Below, piece by piece: positions 32,733-42,737 of a DNA stretch of 64,000 nucleotides; position 1 is the first letter of the stretch; each line of letters opens with the position of its first letter. The DNA comes from Bacterioplanoides pacificum. Its GTDB lineage: Bacteria; Pseudomonadota; Gammaproteobacteria; Pseudomonadales; Oceanobacteraceae. The notes below the pieces were generated by a model. The model did not search any database. It was not told where the DNA came from and saw nothing but the letters and a program-made list of their open reading frames with translations. Both the position numbers and the translations under genes were made by a program. The stretch is from NCBI RefSeq assembly GCF_042648445.1, contig NZ_JBHRYB010000013.1, positions 124,001-188,000 of the forward strand, given 5' to 3'.

Positions 32733-35132
32733 ATGACGGCCAGACAATACAGACCAGTCCGATCCGTTATCACCCTGTTTTTTGTGATGTTCTGCAGCGT
32801 TGCCTGGGCGGCGGCGCCGGAACATATCATCCGCCTGAGTGATCAGGACAGCCGTATCACCAGCGCTGGCGCACTGTACGTATTACCCGATCCTCTGTCC
32901 CAGCTATCCTTATCGTATATAAAAAATCATAACCTGCCATTTACTGCCTACAACAAGGCCGTCTTCAATGAAGGCTTTACCCAGTCGGGTTATTGGCTGA
33001 AGTTTCAGGTCAGCAGCGCGGCAACCCGAAACCCGGGCTGGCTGATGGAAATTGGTTATCCGCTACTGGATCGTTTACACATCTTTGTTGAAACTCCCCG
33101 GGGGCAACGGCTGGCGTTGTGGGATCTGGGCGATTTACACCGCTTCAGCGAACGGCCAATCCTACATCGCAACTTCGTCGTACCGTTGGATTTTTCCGAA
33201 CATCCTGAGCAGGTCATCTACCTCAATGTGCAGAGCAGCAGCTCAGTACAGGTGCCGATCAGCTTATGGCACAGCGATGCCTTTATCGAAGAGCACTCCA
33301 GCGAGCAATACGCCCTCGGTATTTATTACGGCATGATGGCGGCTATGTTTCTGTATAACCTGTTTTTGTGGATCAGCATCCGTGATCACAGTTACCTGCT
33401 GTACATTGGTTACATCGCGTCTTTTGCAGCATTACAGCTGGCCACCAGCGGCATCGGTTACCAGTTTATCTGGAGCGCATCCCCGGCGCTGGCGCAGCTG
33501 GCGGTGCCACTGACCATCGCTCTGGTAGGGGTGTTTGGTACGGCGTTTACCCGCAGTTTTCTGCATACCAGTAACAGCGCACGCAACGCCGACCGGGCGC
33601 TGTTAACCTGCATGGCGATGAGTTTTATCACGGGGCTATTAGCCTTTGTCACCACAACGGCCACGGTGATGGCACTGGCGGCACCGGTCGTGGTGGCGTT
33701 TTTACTGGTTATTTTGTACGCCTCAGTGTCAATGTTGTTACGCGGCAAACGTGCAGCACGTTTTTTCCTGGCCGCCTGGGTAGCTCTGATTATTGGCGGC
33801 CTGATCACCATCGCCACTATTTTTGGTCTGCTGCCCAACAATATCTGGACGATTCATGCCAGCAAAATCGGCAGCGTGTTTGAAGTGGTACTGTTATCGT
33901 TCGCCCTGGCCGACCGGATTAATCTGCTGCAGGCGGAGAAAAAACAGGCAGAGCAACGCATTAAGGTAGAACTGGAGAAAAAAGCCGAAAGCCTGATGGA
34001 ATCCAACCGGCTGAAGAATGATTTTCTGGCCACCATCAGCCATGAATTCCGCACCCCGCTGAATGGCATTTTAGGCTCACTGGAACTGGCAGCCAGCAGC
34101 CATGGTGAAGCGGCATCATCGTCTGTTCGCGATGCCCAGAGCAGTGCCCACGAAATGCTGGAACTGGTCGACAATGTTTTAACCTATACCGAGCTACAAT
34201 CCGGAACCCGGGTAGTCAGCCTGGAAAGTGTCGACGTCAGCACCACCCTGGAACAACTGGCAGAAAGCATTCGCCCGCAGTGTCATGCCCGCCAGCTGAA
34301 CTTCGAGCTGATCAGTGACCCAGATCTGCCGCAGCGGTTGCTGGTTGATATCAAATGCGTCCGCCATGCCATCAAAGCGGTGGTCGATAATGCCATTAAG
34401 TTCACCGAAAGCGGCCATATCCGCCTGAGCGTCGCCATGTCACGTCTGAACAATCAGGACTGCCTCGATATTCAGATCCAGGATACCGGCATTGGTATGA
34501 CAGCCCAGGAGCTGGAACGGGTGCAGGGTTTTATGGCCCAGGGGGATTCCTCCCACCAGCGCCGTTATCAGGGCCTGGGGATTGGTTTATCGCTGGTACG
34601 GGCGGTATGTCATTGTCTCGAAGGCCGGGTAGCCATCGCTTCCCATAAAGGAGAAGGTACCCGGGTTCAGCTGTTATTACCGGCCCGCCGGGAGCAACAG
34701 ACTGCCGCCCTCATCCGCCAGAATAACAGCCTGGATATGTTAACCGGTACTCTGCGCGGACGGGTACTGGTGGTGGAAGACAATGCGATTAACCAAAAAG
34801 TACTGAAAAGCATGCTCAGCCGCTTACAGCTGAAAACCGACGTTGCCGATAACGGCGAAAAAGCACTTGAGTTATTGGATGACACCGGACGCGAGTGTTA
34901 TGACCTGATATTTATGGATTGCCAGATGCCGGTCATGGATGGATTTGAAGCCACCCGCCGCATCCGCGGAGGCAGTTACCCGGAAACCAACGCGCCGGTT
35001 ATCGCTGTAACCGCCAATGCCATGTCGGGTGACGAAAACCTGTGTCTGGAAGCCGGTATGAACGACTACCTCAGCAAACCCATCAATATGGATCAGGTTC
35101 GCCATATGGTGCAAAAATGGCTGCCGGCCTGA
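32733..35132 (+). CDS. 7TM hybrid sensor histidine kinase with receiver domain
   Basis: 799 aa. A signal peptide (VITLFFVMFCSVAWAAAP) is followed by a periplasmic 7TMR-DISM extracellular domain (about 30-190), seven membrane segments (about 205-395), a coiled coil, then HisKA with NDFLATISHEFRTPLNGILG (phospho-His), HATPase with VVDNAIKF, QDTGIGM and GLGIGLSLV, and a C-terminal receiver domain with VVEDNAINQ, MDCQMPVMDG (phospho-Asp) and the Lys of YLSKPI. It resembles the hybrid kinases that respond to extracellular carbohydrates or unknown ligands. Start at 32733 after a GGGAAG site. Its stop abuts that of the TSUP gene. Confidence 0.9.
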   Translation: MTARQYRPVRSVITLFFVMFCSVAWAAAPEHIIRLSDQDSRITSAGALYVLPDPLSQLSLSYIKNHNLPFTAYNKAVFNEGFTQSGYWLKFQVSSAATRNPGWLMEIGYPLLDRLHIFVETPRGQRLALWDLGDLHRFSERPILHRNFVVPLDFSEHPEQVIYLNVQSSSSVQVPISLWHSDAFIEEHSSEQYALGIYYGMMAAMFLYNLFLWISIRDHSYLLYIGYIASFAALQLATSGIGYQFIWSASPALAQLAVPLTIALVGVFGTAFTRSFLHTSNSARNADRALLTCMAMSFITGLLAFVTTTATVMALAAPVVVAFLLVILYASVSMLLRGKRAARFFLAAWVALIIGGLITIATIFGLLPNNIWTIHASKIGSVFEVVLLSFALADRINLLQAEKKQAEQRIKVELEKKAESLMESNRLKNDFLATISHEFRTPLNGILGSLELAASSHGEAASSSVRDAQSSAHEMLELVDNVLTYTELQSGTRVVSLESVDVSTTLEQLAESIRPQCHARQLNFELISDPDLPQRLLVDIKCVRHAIKAVVDNAIKFTESGHIRLSVAMSRLNNQDCLDIQIQDTGIGMTAQELERVQGFMAQGDSSHQRRYQGLGIGLSLVRAVCHCLEGRVAIASHKGEGTRVQLLLPARREQQTAALIRQNNSLDMLTGTLRGRVLVVEDNAINQKVLKSMLSRLQLKTDVADNGEKALELLDDTGRECYDLIFMDCQMPVMDGFEATRRIRGGSYPETNAPVIAVTANAMSGDENLCLEAGMNDYLSKPINMDQVRHMVQKWLPA

Positions 35133-35888
35133 TCAGCCCAGCAGCAACTTCAGCGCGACCAGCAAGGTGACCAGTTCATACACCCGCTTGATGGTCCGGT
35201 TGCCCGCCTGAATCGAAGTGTGTGCCCCGAGATAGCCACCGGCCAGAGACCCCAGCACCAGCGCCGGAATCCAGCTCCACTGCACATCAGCCACGCCCCC
35301 CATAGTCAGTGCGCCAATAGTGTTCCAGCCCAGTCCAACCGCCACCAGCGTCTGAGCGACGGCCGTTTTATATTCCAGGCCAAACCAGTGCACCAGCCAC
35401 AGGGTAACAAACAGACCACTGCCGGCCGATAGCGCACCATTACCGAAACCAATCAGCGTCAGCACCAGTGCTCCTAACAGTAATCCGCGGATATCCCGGT
35501 GCCGTGGCTCCGCCTGCAACCCCAGTTCCGGTTTAAACCAGGAGTACAATGCCAGCGCCAGGGTTAACACCCCCAGAGCAATTTCGGCGCGCCGGGGATC
35601 GACATCCAGAATAAAAAACACACCGCCAATTACCCCCGGACCACCAGCCAGCAAAATCAGCAGTAACACGCGCCGTTCCAGATAGCCGCCACGCAGATGT
35701 CGTAACGTAGCTCCGGCGCCCAGAGCAACCGTCGCAATTTTGTGCGTAGCCAGTGCCAGCGGAAAAGGCAGTCCCATAAAAATCAGTATCGGTAACTGAA
35801 TCAGTCCGGCACCGCCCCCTGCCAGAGCAGAAAACCAGTTAGCCACCACAGCGATCAGAAATAACAAGATTTGTTGGGTATAATCCAT
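35133..35888 (-). CDS. TSUP (TauE/SafE) family membrane permease
   Basis: 251 aa with eight predicted membrane segments and the family motif ALAGGGAGLIQLPILIFMGLP followed by ALATHKIATVALG. The second half repeats the motif (GFGNGALSAGSGLFV). Probable anion exporter. The start at 35888 (MDYTQQI) is preferred; 35894 is possible. It is unrelated in detail to the TSUP protein at 8296-9051, which belongs to the YfcA-like branch. Divergent from the glutaredoxin gene. Confidence 0.86.
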   Translation of the reverse strand: MDYTQQILLFLIAVVANWFSALAGGGAGLIQLPILIFMGLPFPLALATHKIATVALGAGATLRHLRGGYLERRVLLLILLAGGPGVIGGVFFILDVDPRRAEIALGVLTLALALYSWFKPELGLQAEPRHRDIRGLLLGALVLTLIGFGNGALSAGSGLFVTLWLVHWFGLEYKTAVAQTLVAVGLGWNTIGALTMGGVADVQWSWIPALVLGSLAGGYLGAHTSIQAGNRTIKRVYELVTLLVALKLLLG

Positions 35889-35913
35889 ACACACTCAGAT
35901 GACGGGAGAAAAA

Positions 35914-36156
35914 ATGAAATACGCTTTGTACTACTACGATATGTGTCCGTTTTGCCAACGCGTTCTGCACGCCCTGCCCGGTGTTAAGGTTAAGGTCGAG
36001 CGCCGCAATGTGATGCAAAACCCGCAATATCGCCAGCAACAACAACAGGCAACCGGGCGGACCACTGTGCCTTGTTTACTGATTGAAGACGAATCCGGCA
36101 AAGAAACCTGGATGTACGAGTCCGGCGATATTATCCGTTATCTGACCAGCCTGTAA
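35914..36156 (+). CDS. Glutaredoxin family protein
   Basis: 80 aa with the redox motif CPFC (MCPFCQRVL), the cis-Pro TVPCL, and the YESGDIIRYL motif of glutathione-binding glutaredoxins. A dithiol glutaredoxin. The ATG at 35914 has a GGGAG site 6 bases upstream. Its 3' end overlaps the 3' end of the riboflavin synthase gene on the other strand by 26 bases. Confidence 0.92.
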   Translation: MKYALYYYDMCPFCQRVLHALPGVKVKVERRNVMQNPQYRQQQQQATGRTTVPCLLIEDESGKETWMYESGDIIRYLTSL

Positions 36157-36778
36157 GCAGAGCATTACGGCTTTCCGGGTCTCCCAGCAGGCGCTGCACG
36201 GTCTCGACCACCGCCTGTGTCTGGGAGTCCACCTCCAGATTAATCCGGTCTCCGGTCTGGACACGGCCAAACACGGTCACATCCAGCGTTTCGGGAATCA
36301 GATGCACGGCAAAGCGTTTGTTGTCCACCGCAGCAATCGTCAGGCTGCAACCATTAAGCGCGACGAACCCCTTATCGAGTAAATAAGGAGCCAGTGTTTC
36401 TGGCCGCTCGAGCCAGATAATGCGGTTATTCGGTGAATCAATCACCTCCATCACCCGCACCTGATCCATCACATGACCCGACACCACGTGACCGCCAATT
36501 TCGTCACCATAACGCGCCGCACGTTCAATATTCACCACGCAGCCACGATTCAGCTGCCCCAGATTGGTGACTTTCAGGGTTTGTGCAATCACATCAAAAC
36601 TCACCCGTGTGGCATCAATGGTGCGCACCGTCAGGCAGGTACCATTGATGGCGACCGAGGCGCCAATCTGCAGCCCGGCTAACAGCGCTTCGGGGAACTC
36701 AAACACCAGGGTGGCGAAATTTTCAGCACTTTTGACTTCTGCCACAGGCAGTTTGGTTTGCACAATTCCGGTAAACAT
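36131..36778 (-). CDS. ribE: Riboflavin synthase alpha subunit
   Basis: 215-aa enzyme that converts two 6,7-dimethyl-8-ribityllumazine molecules to riboflavin. It has the invariant N-terminus MFTGIV, GTCLTV, GGHVVSGHVM, and the second repeat with FVALNGCSLTIA and HLIPETL. The two tandem lumazine-binding domains span residues 1-95 and 96-195. It stands apart from any other rib gene here. No FMN riboswitch could be recognised in its very short 5' region (41 bases to the divergent patatin). Confidence 0.95.
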   Translation of the reverse strand: MFTGIVQTKLPVAEVKSAENFATLVFEFPEALLAGLQIGASVAINGTCLTVRTIDATRVSFDVIAQTLKVTNLGQLNRGCVVNIERAARYGDEIGGHVVSGHVMDQVRVMEVIDSPNNRIIWLERPETLAPYLLDKGFVALNGCSLTIAAVDNKRFAVHLIPETLDVTVFGRVQTGDRINLEVDSQTQAVVETVQRLLGDPESRNALLTGWSDNG

Positions 36779-36819
36779 ACGTCGCTCCAGCCAACATCAG
36801 GGCGGCATTATGCACTATT

Positions 36820-38052
36820 ATGACAGCTAGCAGTAATACAGAGTCGGTGAACGCAGTTGTTCCCGCCCCGAACCACAAGGAAATGCTTTTGGATGTAAAA
36901 AAGACAGGCCTGATTTTATCCGGCGGTGGTGCCCGGGCCGCCTACCAGGTAGGGGTCCTGAAAGCGATTCATAAAATCCTGCCACGCGGTGATTACAACC
37001 CGTTCGATGTGATTTCCGGCACATCCGCCGGGGCCATTAACGGCATTGCCCTGGCCAGCTATGCCGAAAACTACCGGATCGGGATTCGTCACCTGGAGCG
37101 TATCTGGGGCAATTTTGAATGCAATCAGATTTACCGCACTGACTTTCTCGGTGTATCGGCCAGCCTGGCACGGATGACACGCAGCCTGATGGTCGGCCGG
37201 CGCTTTAAACACGATCCGGTGTCCTTGCTCGATAACTCCCCCTTACGGCAACTGTTACTGGAAGTGATTCGTTTCGACAATATTCAGCAAGCAATTGATA
37301 ACAACGCCCTGCATGCCATCGCCATTAACTGCTCCGGACTGGAATCCGGAGAGTCCGTCAGTTTTTTTCAGGGTCATTACAGCATCACCAACTGGCAACG
37401 GGAACGTCGCATCGGCGCCCGGGCACGACTGAACATTGACCACCTGATGGCCTCATCCGCCATTCCGATGATTTTTCCCTCCATTCGTATCAACCGCGAA
37501 TTTTTTGCCGACGGCGCCGTTCGCCAACTCGCCCCGATCAGTCCGGCTCTGCATCTGGGCGCCGAAAAAATCATGGTAATTGGTGTCAGCGGTGTGGCCC
37601 ATAAACGTAAAGAGCGACGCCAGCAAAGCAGTTATCCAACGCCGGCCAAAGTAATGGGCCATATGTTAAATGCCGCTTTCCTCGATAGCATGGAATCGGA
37701 TGTTGAACGGCTGCGCCGGATTAACCGCACCGTCGATATCATTCCCGATAAAATCCGCAAACAGCAGGCGATGGAGCTGAAAAAAATCGACCTGCTGGAA
37801 ATCAACCCCAGTCAGTCAATTGATGATATTGCCGGAGAACACGCCGGAGAGATTCCGCGGGCGTTAAAAATGGCCCTGGGCGGCAGCGGTAATGCCAGCC
37901 GCAATGGTTCCGGCATTCTGAGTTATTTGTTATTTTCCCGCGGGTTTTGTCAGAATCTGATGGAGCTGGGTTATAACGATGCCCTGGCACGTGAGCCAGA
38001 GATACGCGCATTTTTTGCCGATCATATTACCCAGGCAGCGAAGGCAGGATAA
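36820..38052 (+). CDS. Patatin-like phospholipase
   Basis: 410-aa patatin-fold lipase. Seen: oxyanion loop SGGGARAAYQVGVLKA, nucleophile GTSAG (about residue 67), and the catalytic Asp of the dyad in FFADGAVRQLAP (DGA). It has a long C-terminal extension of about 150 residues with basic helices (RLRRINRTVDIIPDKIRKQQ). No signal peptide, so it probably acts in the cytoplasm or at the inner membrane. The ATG at 36820 lacks a clear ribosome site; ATG 36883 after AAGGAA is a possible alternative. Confidence 0.88.
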   Translation: MTASSNTESVNAVVPAPNHKEMLLDVKKTGLILSGGGARAAYQVGVLKAIHKILPRGDYNPFDVISGTSAGAINGIALASYAENYRIGIRHLERIWGNFECNQIYRTDFLGVSASLARMTRSLMVGRRFKHDPVSLLDNSPLRQLLLEVIRFDNIQQAIDNNALHAIAINCSGLESGESVSFFQGHYSITNWQRERRIGARARLNIDHLMASSAIPMIFPSIRINREFFADGAVRQLAPISPALHLGAEKIMVIGVSGVAHKRKERRQQSSYPTPAKVMGHMLNAAFLDSMESDVERLRRINRTVDIIPDKIRKQQAMELKKIDLLEINPSQSIDDIAGEHAGEIPRALKMALGGSGNASRNGSGILSYLLFSRGFCQNLMELGYNDALAREPEIRAFFADHITQAAKAG

Positions 38053-38074
38053 CATCAGACACAGGGCACTGAAT

Positions 38075-38212
38075 ATGGCACACAACATTGTAGTATTAAC
38101 CGGTGCCGGTAAACTGCTGCATATCCATGGCCCGGCAGGTAAAGAAGTGGCACCCTTCTTTCAGCAACTTCTGGAGCAGGGCTTTCATCAGCCCAAAAAC
38201 CAGAACATCTGA
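38075..38212 (+). CDS. Possible 45-aa protein
   Basis: A short frame right after the patatin gene: MAHNIVVLTGAGKLLHIHG, then EVAPFFQQLLEQGFHQP. Composition is protein-like and it is in the same direction with a 22-base gap. No family recognised. It could be an operon partner or a chance frame. Confidence 0.3.
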   Translation: MAHNIVVLTGAGKLLHIHGPAGKEVAPFFQQLLEQGFHQPKNQNI

Positions 38213-38343
38213 AAACCCCGGAGCATAATTAGTTCAGTTTCCAGAACAATAGGTTGTCCATTCGCGGGGTGATGTGAGCTGGCTGCTTTCGCCTACAATA
38301 TTCATCATTACCCTATTTCTGTTTAGCTAACCGGAAACCCTTC

Positions 38344-39435
38344 ATGCGATTATTCACTTTTGCCGTCGTTTTACTGGCCATCGCTGGCTGCAGTCAGCCG
38401 CAGCCGGAAACGACGAAAGATGCCGTACGCCCGGTAAAAATGTATCAGGTGCCACAGGCAAATGAAGTTCAGATGCGTAAATTCCCGGCCCAGGTGCAGG
38501 CTGCCGAACAATCTGCATTGGCATTCCGGGTGGCCGGAGAGCTGTTGCAACTGCCGGTACACGCCGGCCGTGAAGTCCGCCGGGGGGAGCTGCTGGCCCG
38601 TCTGGATCCGGTGAATTACCGCATTGCCGTCGACGACCGCAAGGCCCGCTATCAGCTGGCGACGTCTCAGTTCCAGCGTATTAAAGACCTGTTCGCGCAA
38701 CAACAGGTCTCACAATCCCGCTTTGATCAGGTTAAAGCCGAACTGGAAATTGCCAAAGCCGCGCTGGATGCAGCACGCACGGATTTATCCTACACCTATT
38801 TAAAAGCACCGTTTTCCGGTGTTGTTGGTGAAGTGTACGTCGACAATCACCAGCCGGTAGCGGCCGGAAAACCGGTGGTGATGTTGCAGGTGCGCAACCA
38901 GCTGGAAGTCCGGCTGCAGGTGCCGGAATATCTGATGGCCAACATCGAGGCCGCACCGGAAAAAGCAAACGGCGTGATGTATCAGCCCGAGGTAGAGTTT
39001 GAAGTATTGCCCGGTAAACGCTTCCGTGCGCAATACAAAGAACACACCGCCCAGGCCGATAAAGGCACCGCCAGCTACACCGTCACCCTAACCCTGCCGC
39101 GGCCGCCGTCGCTGAACCTGTTACCGGGCATGAGCGCCAGCGTCCATGTCGATCTGAACCAGGTGCTCAGCAACCGTCATCACCAGATCTTAATCCCGGC
39201 CAGTGCAGTATTTCAGCATGAACATCAGGCTGAAGGCAGCAGCCAGGCCAGTGTCTGGGTTATCAAAGCCGATATGACCATCAGTCAGCGCAGCATCGAA
39301 GTCGGTGAACTGACCCAGCAGGGTATCGAAGTACGCTCCGGGCTACAGCCCGGCGAGCAGATTCTGGCAGCCGGTGTACATCAGGCCCGCGAAGGCATGC
39401 GGGTGCGCCCCTGGATTCAGGAACGGGGCCTGTAA
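38344..39435 (+). CDS. RND efflux periplasmic adaptor lipoprotein
   Basis: 363-aa membrane-fusion protein that links the inner-membrane pump to an outer-membrane channel. Lipobox near LLAIAGCSQ. Seen: biotinyl-lipoyl halves (LAFRVAGELLQLPVHAGREVRRGELLARLDP and LKAPFSGVVGEVYVDNHQPVAAGKPVV), an alpha-hairpin between them, and beta-barrel and proximal domains. The start has GGAAA upstream. The pump gene follows after 3 bases. No outer-membrane factor and no TetR regulator lie next to it. Confidence 0.92.
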   Translation: MRLFTFAVVLLAIAGCSQPQPETTKDAVRPVKMYQVPQANEVQMRKFPAQVQAAEQSALAFRVAGELLQLPVHAGREVRRGELLARLDPVNYRIAVDDRKARYQLATSQFQRIKDLFAQQQVSQSRFDQVKAELEIAKAALDAARTDLSYTYLKAPFSGVVGEVYVDNHQPVAAGKPVVMLQVRNQLEVRLQVPEYLMANIEAAPEKANGVMYQPEVEFEVLPGKRFRAQYKEHTAQADKGTASYTVTLTLPRPPSLNLLPGMSASVHVDLNQVLSNRHHQILIPASAVFQHEHQAEGSSQASVWVIKADMTISQRSIEVGELTQQGIEVRSGLQPGEQILAAGVHQAREGMRVRPWIQERGL

Positions 39436-39438
39436 CTC

Positions 39439-42400
39439 ATGTCACAGAACAAAGATTACGGTCATAACGCCGCAACGTATTTTATTACCAACACCACCAC
39501 CAGCTGGATGATGCTGGCCATTCTGCTGGTTGGCGGCCTGATCAGTTATCTTGGTCTGGGCCGGCTGGAAGACCCGCAGTTCACCATTAAAGAAGCCATG
39601 GTAATTACCCATTACCCGGGTGCAAACGCATTACAAGTTGAGGAAGAAGTTACCGCACCGCTGGAAAATGCCATTCAGGCACTGCCCTACATCGATCATG
39701 TCGATTCCATATCCAAAGCCGGCGTTTCACAAATTCATCTGGTCATTAAGCCCGTTTTTAAATCCCATCAACTGCCACAGATCTGGGATGAATTACGCCG
39801 CAAAGTACGTGATAAACAGAACCAGCTACCACCCGGTGCTATCAGTCCGATTGTTATGGACGATTTTGGCGATGTGTTTGGCGTGTTATTAGCCATCAGC
39901 GGCTCCGACTTTAATTACCAGGAAATTAACGACTACAGTGAATATCTGAAACGTGAGCTGGCCACCGTCAGTGGTGTTTCCAAAGTGAAGCTGGCCGGCG
40001 TGCAGAAAGAACAGGTATTTATTGATATCTCACGCGAAAAAATGGCTAACCTGGGCATCCCGCTGGCCCGCCTGTACAGCCTGCTGAATACTCAGAACGT
40101 AGTGCAGGATGCCGGTCATATTCGCTCCGCCGGCGAATATATCCGTATTCACCCCACCGGCGAGTTTACCTCGGTGCAACAAATGGGCGACTTATTAGTC
40201 AGCAGCCCGGGGTCGGATAAATTAATTTATTTAAAAGATATTGCCCGCATTTCCGAGGGAATTGCCGAAACTCCCGCTCACCTGGTGAATTACCAGGGGC
40301 AAGCCTCATTGCATATGGGTATTTCTTTTAATGCCGGCGTCAATGTGGTGCAGGTTGGCCAACAATTACGGGCCAAACTGGCACAGCTTGATCAGAACCG
40401 GCCGCTGGGCATCGAAATATTTACCCTTTATGATCAACCAGCCGAAGTCGAGGCGTCTTCCAGCGGGTTTGTACTGAACCTGCTCATTTCGGTGGTGATC
40501 GTTATTGCGGTGTTATTTGTATTTATGGGCGCCCGGGCCGGGTTAATTATTGGTCTGGTTTTATTGCTGACTATTCTCGGTACCTTCATCGCCATGAAAG
40601 CGCTGGGCATTGAGTTACACCGTATCTCGCTCGGCGCCTTAATCATTGCACTGGGCATGCTGGTCGACAACGCACTGGTCATTACCGAAGGCATCATGGT
40701 CGGGTTGCAGAAAGGCCTGAGCCGCACCCGGGCCGCCTACGACATTGTTAAACAAACACAGTGGCCGCTATTGGGCGCCACAGTCATAGCCGTCACAGCC
40801 TTCGCCCCCATTGGTTTATCGCCGGATTCCACCGGTGAATTTGTCGGTTCGCTGTTTTACGTTTTATTAATTTCACTGATGCTGAGCTGGTTTACCGCAC
40901 TGTCGATCACACCGTTTTTATGCCATTTATTATTCAGCCGCCAGGAACAGCATGGCGCCGGCGACAATAAAGATACTGAACCCTATAAAGGCGCGTTATA
41001 CGACATCTACCGTTCCAGCCTGACCTTCATGTTACATAACCGCCGCACGACGGTTATCGCCATGTTACTGGCTCTGGTGGTTGCCGTAGTTGGTTTTGGC
41101 TTTGTTAAAAAAAGTTTTTTCCCACCATCCAATACTCCTATGTTCCTGGTGGATATCTGGTTACCGGAAGGCAGTGACATTCACGCCACACAACAACAGG
41201 CGCTGGCACTGGAAGATTATTTCCGCCAACAAGATGGTGTGGTGTTTACCTCATCAACCGTGGGCCAGGGAGAACTCCGGTTTATGCTGACTTATGCACC
41301 GGAACGTCAGTACCGCGCTTATGCTCAGGTCATGATCCGTACTGAACAGCGCGAACAGATTCCCGCCATGATAGACCAGGCAAGGATCTGGACTGAACGT
41401 CAGCTGCCCAACGCCTTTGTAAAATACAAACGCCTGCAAATCGGCCCGGGTACCAAAGCGAAAATTGAAGCCCGTTTTTCCGGTCCGGATCAGGCTCAGT
41501 TACGACAACTGGCCGAACAGGCTAAAACCATTTTTCTGCAGGACTCAGATGCCGACAACGTACGTCACGACTGGCGCCAACGGGCCAAAATCATCCGCCC
41601 GTTGTTCAATGAAGAAAATGCCCGCCGTGCCGGTATTTCACGTCAGGATCTGGACGACCTGCTGCAAATGAGCGTATCCGGTAAAACCATTGGCCTGTAC
41701 CGCGAAGGCACCACGTTAAAACCGATTATTATGCGTCCTCCGGCCGTTGAACGGTTAAATATCGACCGCCTGATGGACCTGCAGATATGGAGCCCGGTCT
41801 TTAATCGTTATATCCCGGTGCAACAGGTGGTCGATCGCTTCGATCTGGTGTTTGAAGACCCGATTATCGCCCGCCGTGACCGCAAACGTACGATTCAGGT
41901 ATTTGTCGACCCATCACTGCAAAGTAGTGTTACAGCCGACACTTTATTCCAGCGGGTACGTCCAAAAATCGAAGCCATCCCACTGCCCGCCGGTTACGAA
42001 CTGAGCTGGGGTGGTGAATATGAGTCATCACAAAAGGCAGAAAAAAGTGTGTTTGCCTCGTTACCACTCGGCTATCTGATTATGTTTATCATCACCGTGC
42101 TGCTGTTTAATGAATTACGCAGCGCATTGGTTATCTGGGCCTGCGTACCACTGGCCATCATCGGGGTATCAGCCGGCATGCTGATGCTGGGCGCTGAGTT
42201 CGGCTTTATGGCGCTGCTCGGCTTTCTCAGCCTATCGGGCATGATTGTCAAAAACGGCATTGTGCTGGTCGACCAGATCCGGCTGGAGTTAAGTGAAGGG
42301 TTATCGCCTTACGAGGCGGTATTCCACGCCTCAATCAGCCGCTTACGGCCGGTCACGATGGCCGCACTGACGACCATTCTGGGGTTATTACCACTGCTGT

Positions 42401-42573
42401 TTGATCCGTTCTTCAGTGCCATGGCGGTGGTGATTTGTTTTGGCCTGGGTTTCGCCACCATCCTGACTTTAGGTGTGGTGCCCGTGTTATATGCCATGAG
42501 TCATAAAATTGCCAACCCGAGCCATTCGTACTCACAGCCAATGGCGGCAGAAACAAAAGATACGGATTCATGA
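39439..42573 (+). CDS. RND efflux transporter permease
   Basis: 1044-aa AcrB-type proton-driven drug exporter. Seen: 12 membrane segments, the two periplasmic porter loops, and the TM4 proton-relay motif ALGMLVDNALVITEG, where AcrB has LLVDDAIVVVEN; so the second Asp of the relay is Asn. This variant is typical of a separate branch of RND pumps that lacks the D408 equivalent. The second half has LLGFLSLSGMIVKNGIVLVDQI. Overlaps nothing; follows its adaptor after 3 bases. Substrate unknown. Confidence 0.92.
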   Translation: MSQNKDYGHNAATYFITNTTTSWMMLAILLVGGLISYLGLGRLEDPQFTIKEAMVITHYPGANALQVEEEVTAPLENAIQALPYIDHVDSISKAGVSQIHLVIKPVFKSHQLPQIWDELRRKVRDKQNQLPPGAISPIVMDDFGDVFGVLLAISGSDFNYQEINDYSEYLKRELATVSGVSKVKLAGVQKEQVFIDISREKMANLGIPLARLYSLLNTQNVVQDAGHIRSAGEYIRIHPTGEFTSVQQMGDLLVSSPGSDKLIYLKDIARISEGIAETPAHLVNYQGQASLHMGISFNAGVNVVQVGQQLRAKLAQLDQNRPLGIEIFTLYDQPAEVEASSSGFVLNLLISVVIVIAVLFVFMGARAGLIIGLVLLLTILGTFIAMKALGIELHRISLGALIIALGMLVDNALVITEGIMVGLQKGLSRTRAAYDIVKQTQWPLLGATVIAVTAFAPIGLSPDSTGEFVGSLFYVLLISLMLSWFTALSITPFLCHLLFSRQEQHGAGDNKDTEPYKGALYDIYRSSLTFMLHNRRTTVIAMLLALVVAVVGFGFVKKSFFPPSNTPMFLVDIWLPEGSDIHATQQQALALEDYFRQQDGVVFTSSTVGQGELRFMLTYAPERQYRAYAQVMIRTEQREQIPAMIDQARIWTERQLPNAFVKYKRLQIGPGTKAKIEARFSGPDQAQLRQLAEQAKTIFLQDSDADNVRHDWRQRAKIIRPLFNEENARRAGISRQDLDDLLQMSVSGKTIGLYREGTTLKPIIMRPPAVERLNIDRLMDLQIWSPVFNRYIPVQQVVDRFDLVFEDPIIARRDRKRTIQVFVDPSLQSSVTADTLFQRVRPKIEAIPLPAGYELSWGGEYESSQKAEKSVFASLPLGYLIMFIITVLLFNELRSALVIWACVPLAIIGVSAGMLMLGAEFGFMALLGFLSLSGMIVKNGIVLVDQIRLELSEGLSPYEAVFHASISRLRPVTMAALTTILGLLPLLFDPFFSAMAVVICFGLGFATILTLGVVPVLYAMSHKIANPSHSYSQPMAAETKDTDS

Positions 42574-42737
42574 GTGCCTGCGCCGCTGTTTTACAGCGTT
42601 AATGTTAATCAGCATTTTGACAATGGCGCCGTTTCAACGTCGGGCTGTGCGCGCATGCCCAAGCCGTCAGGATAATAGTGCAGGTTTACTTCCTGGGTAT
42701 ATCAATGAAACGACTTAATGACAGTTAAATGAAGCGC

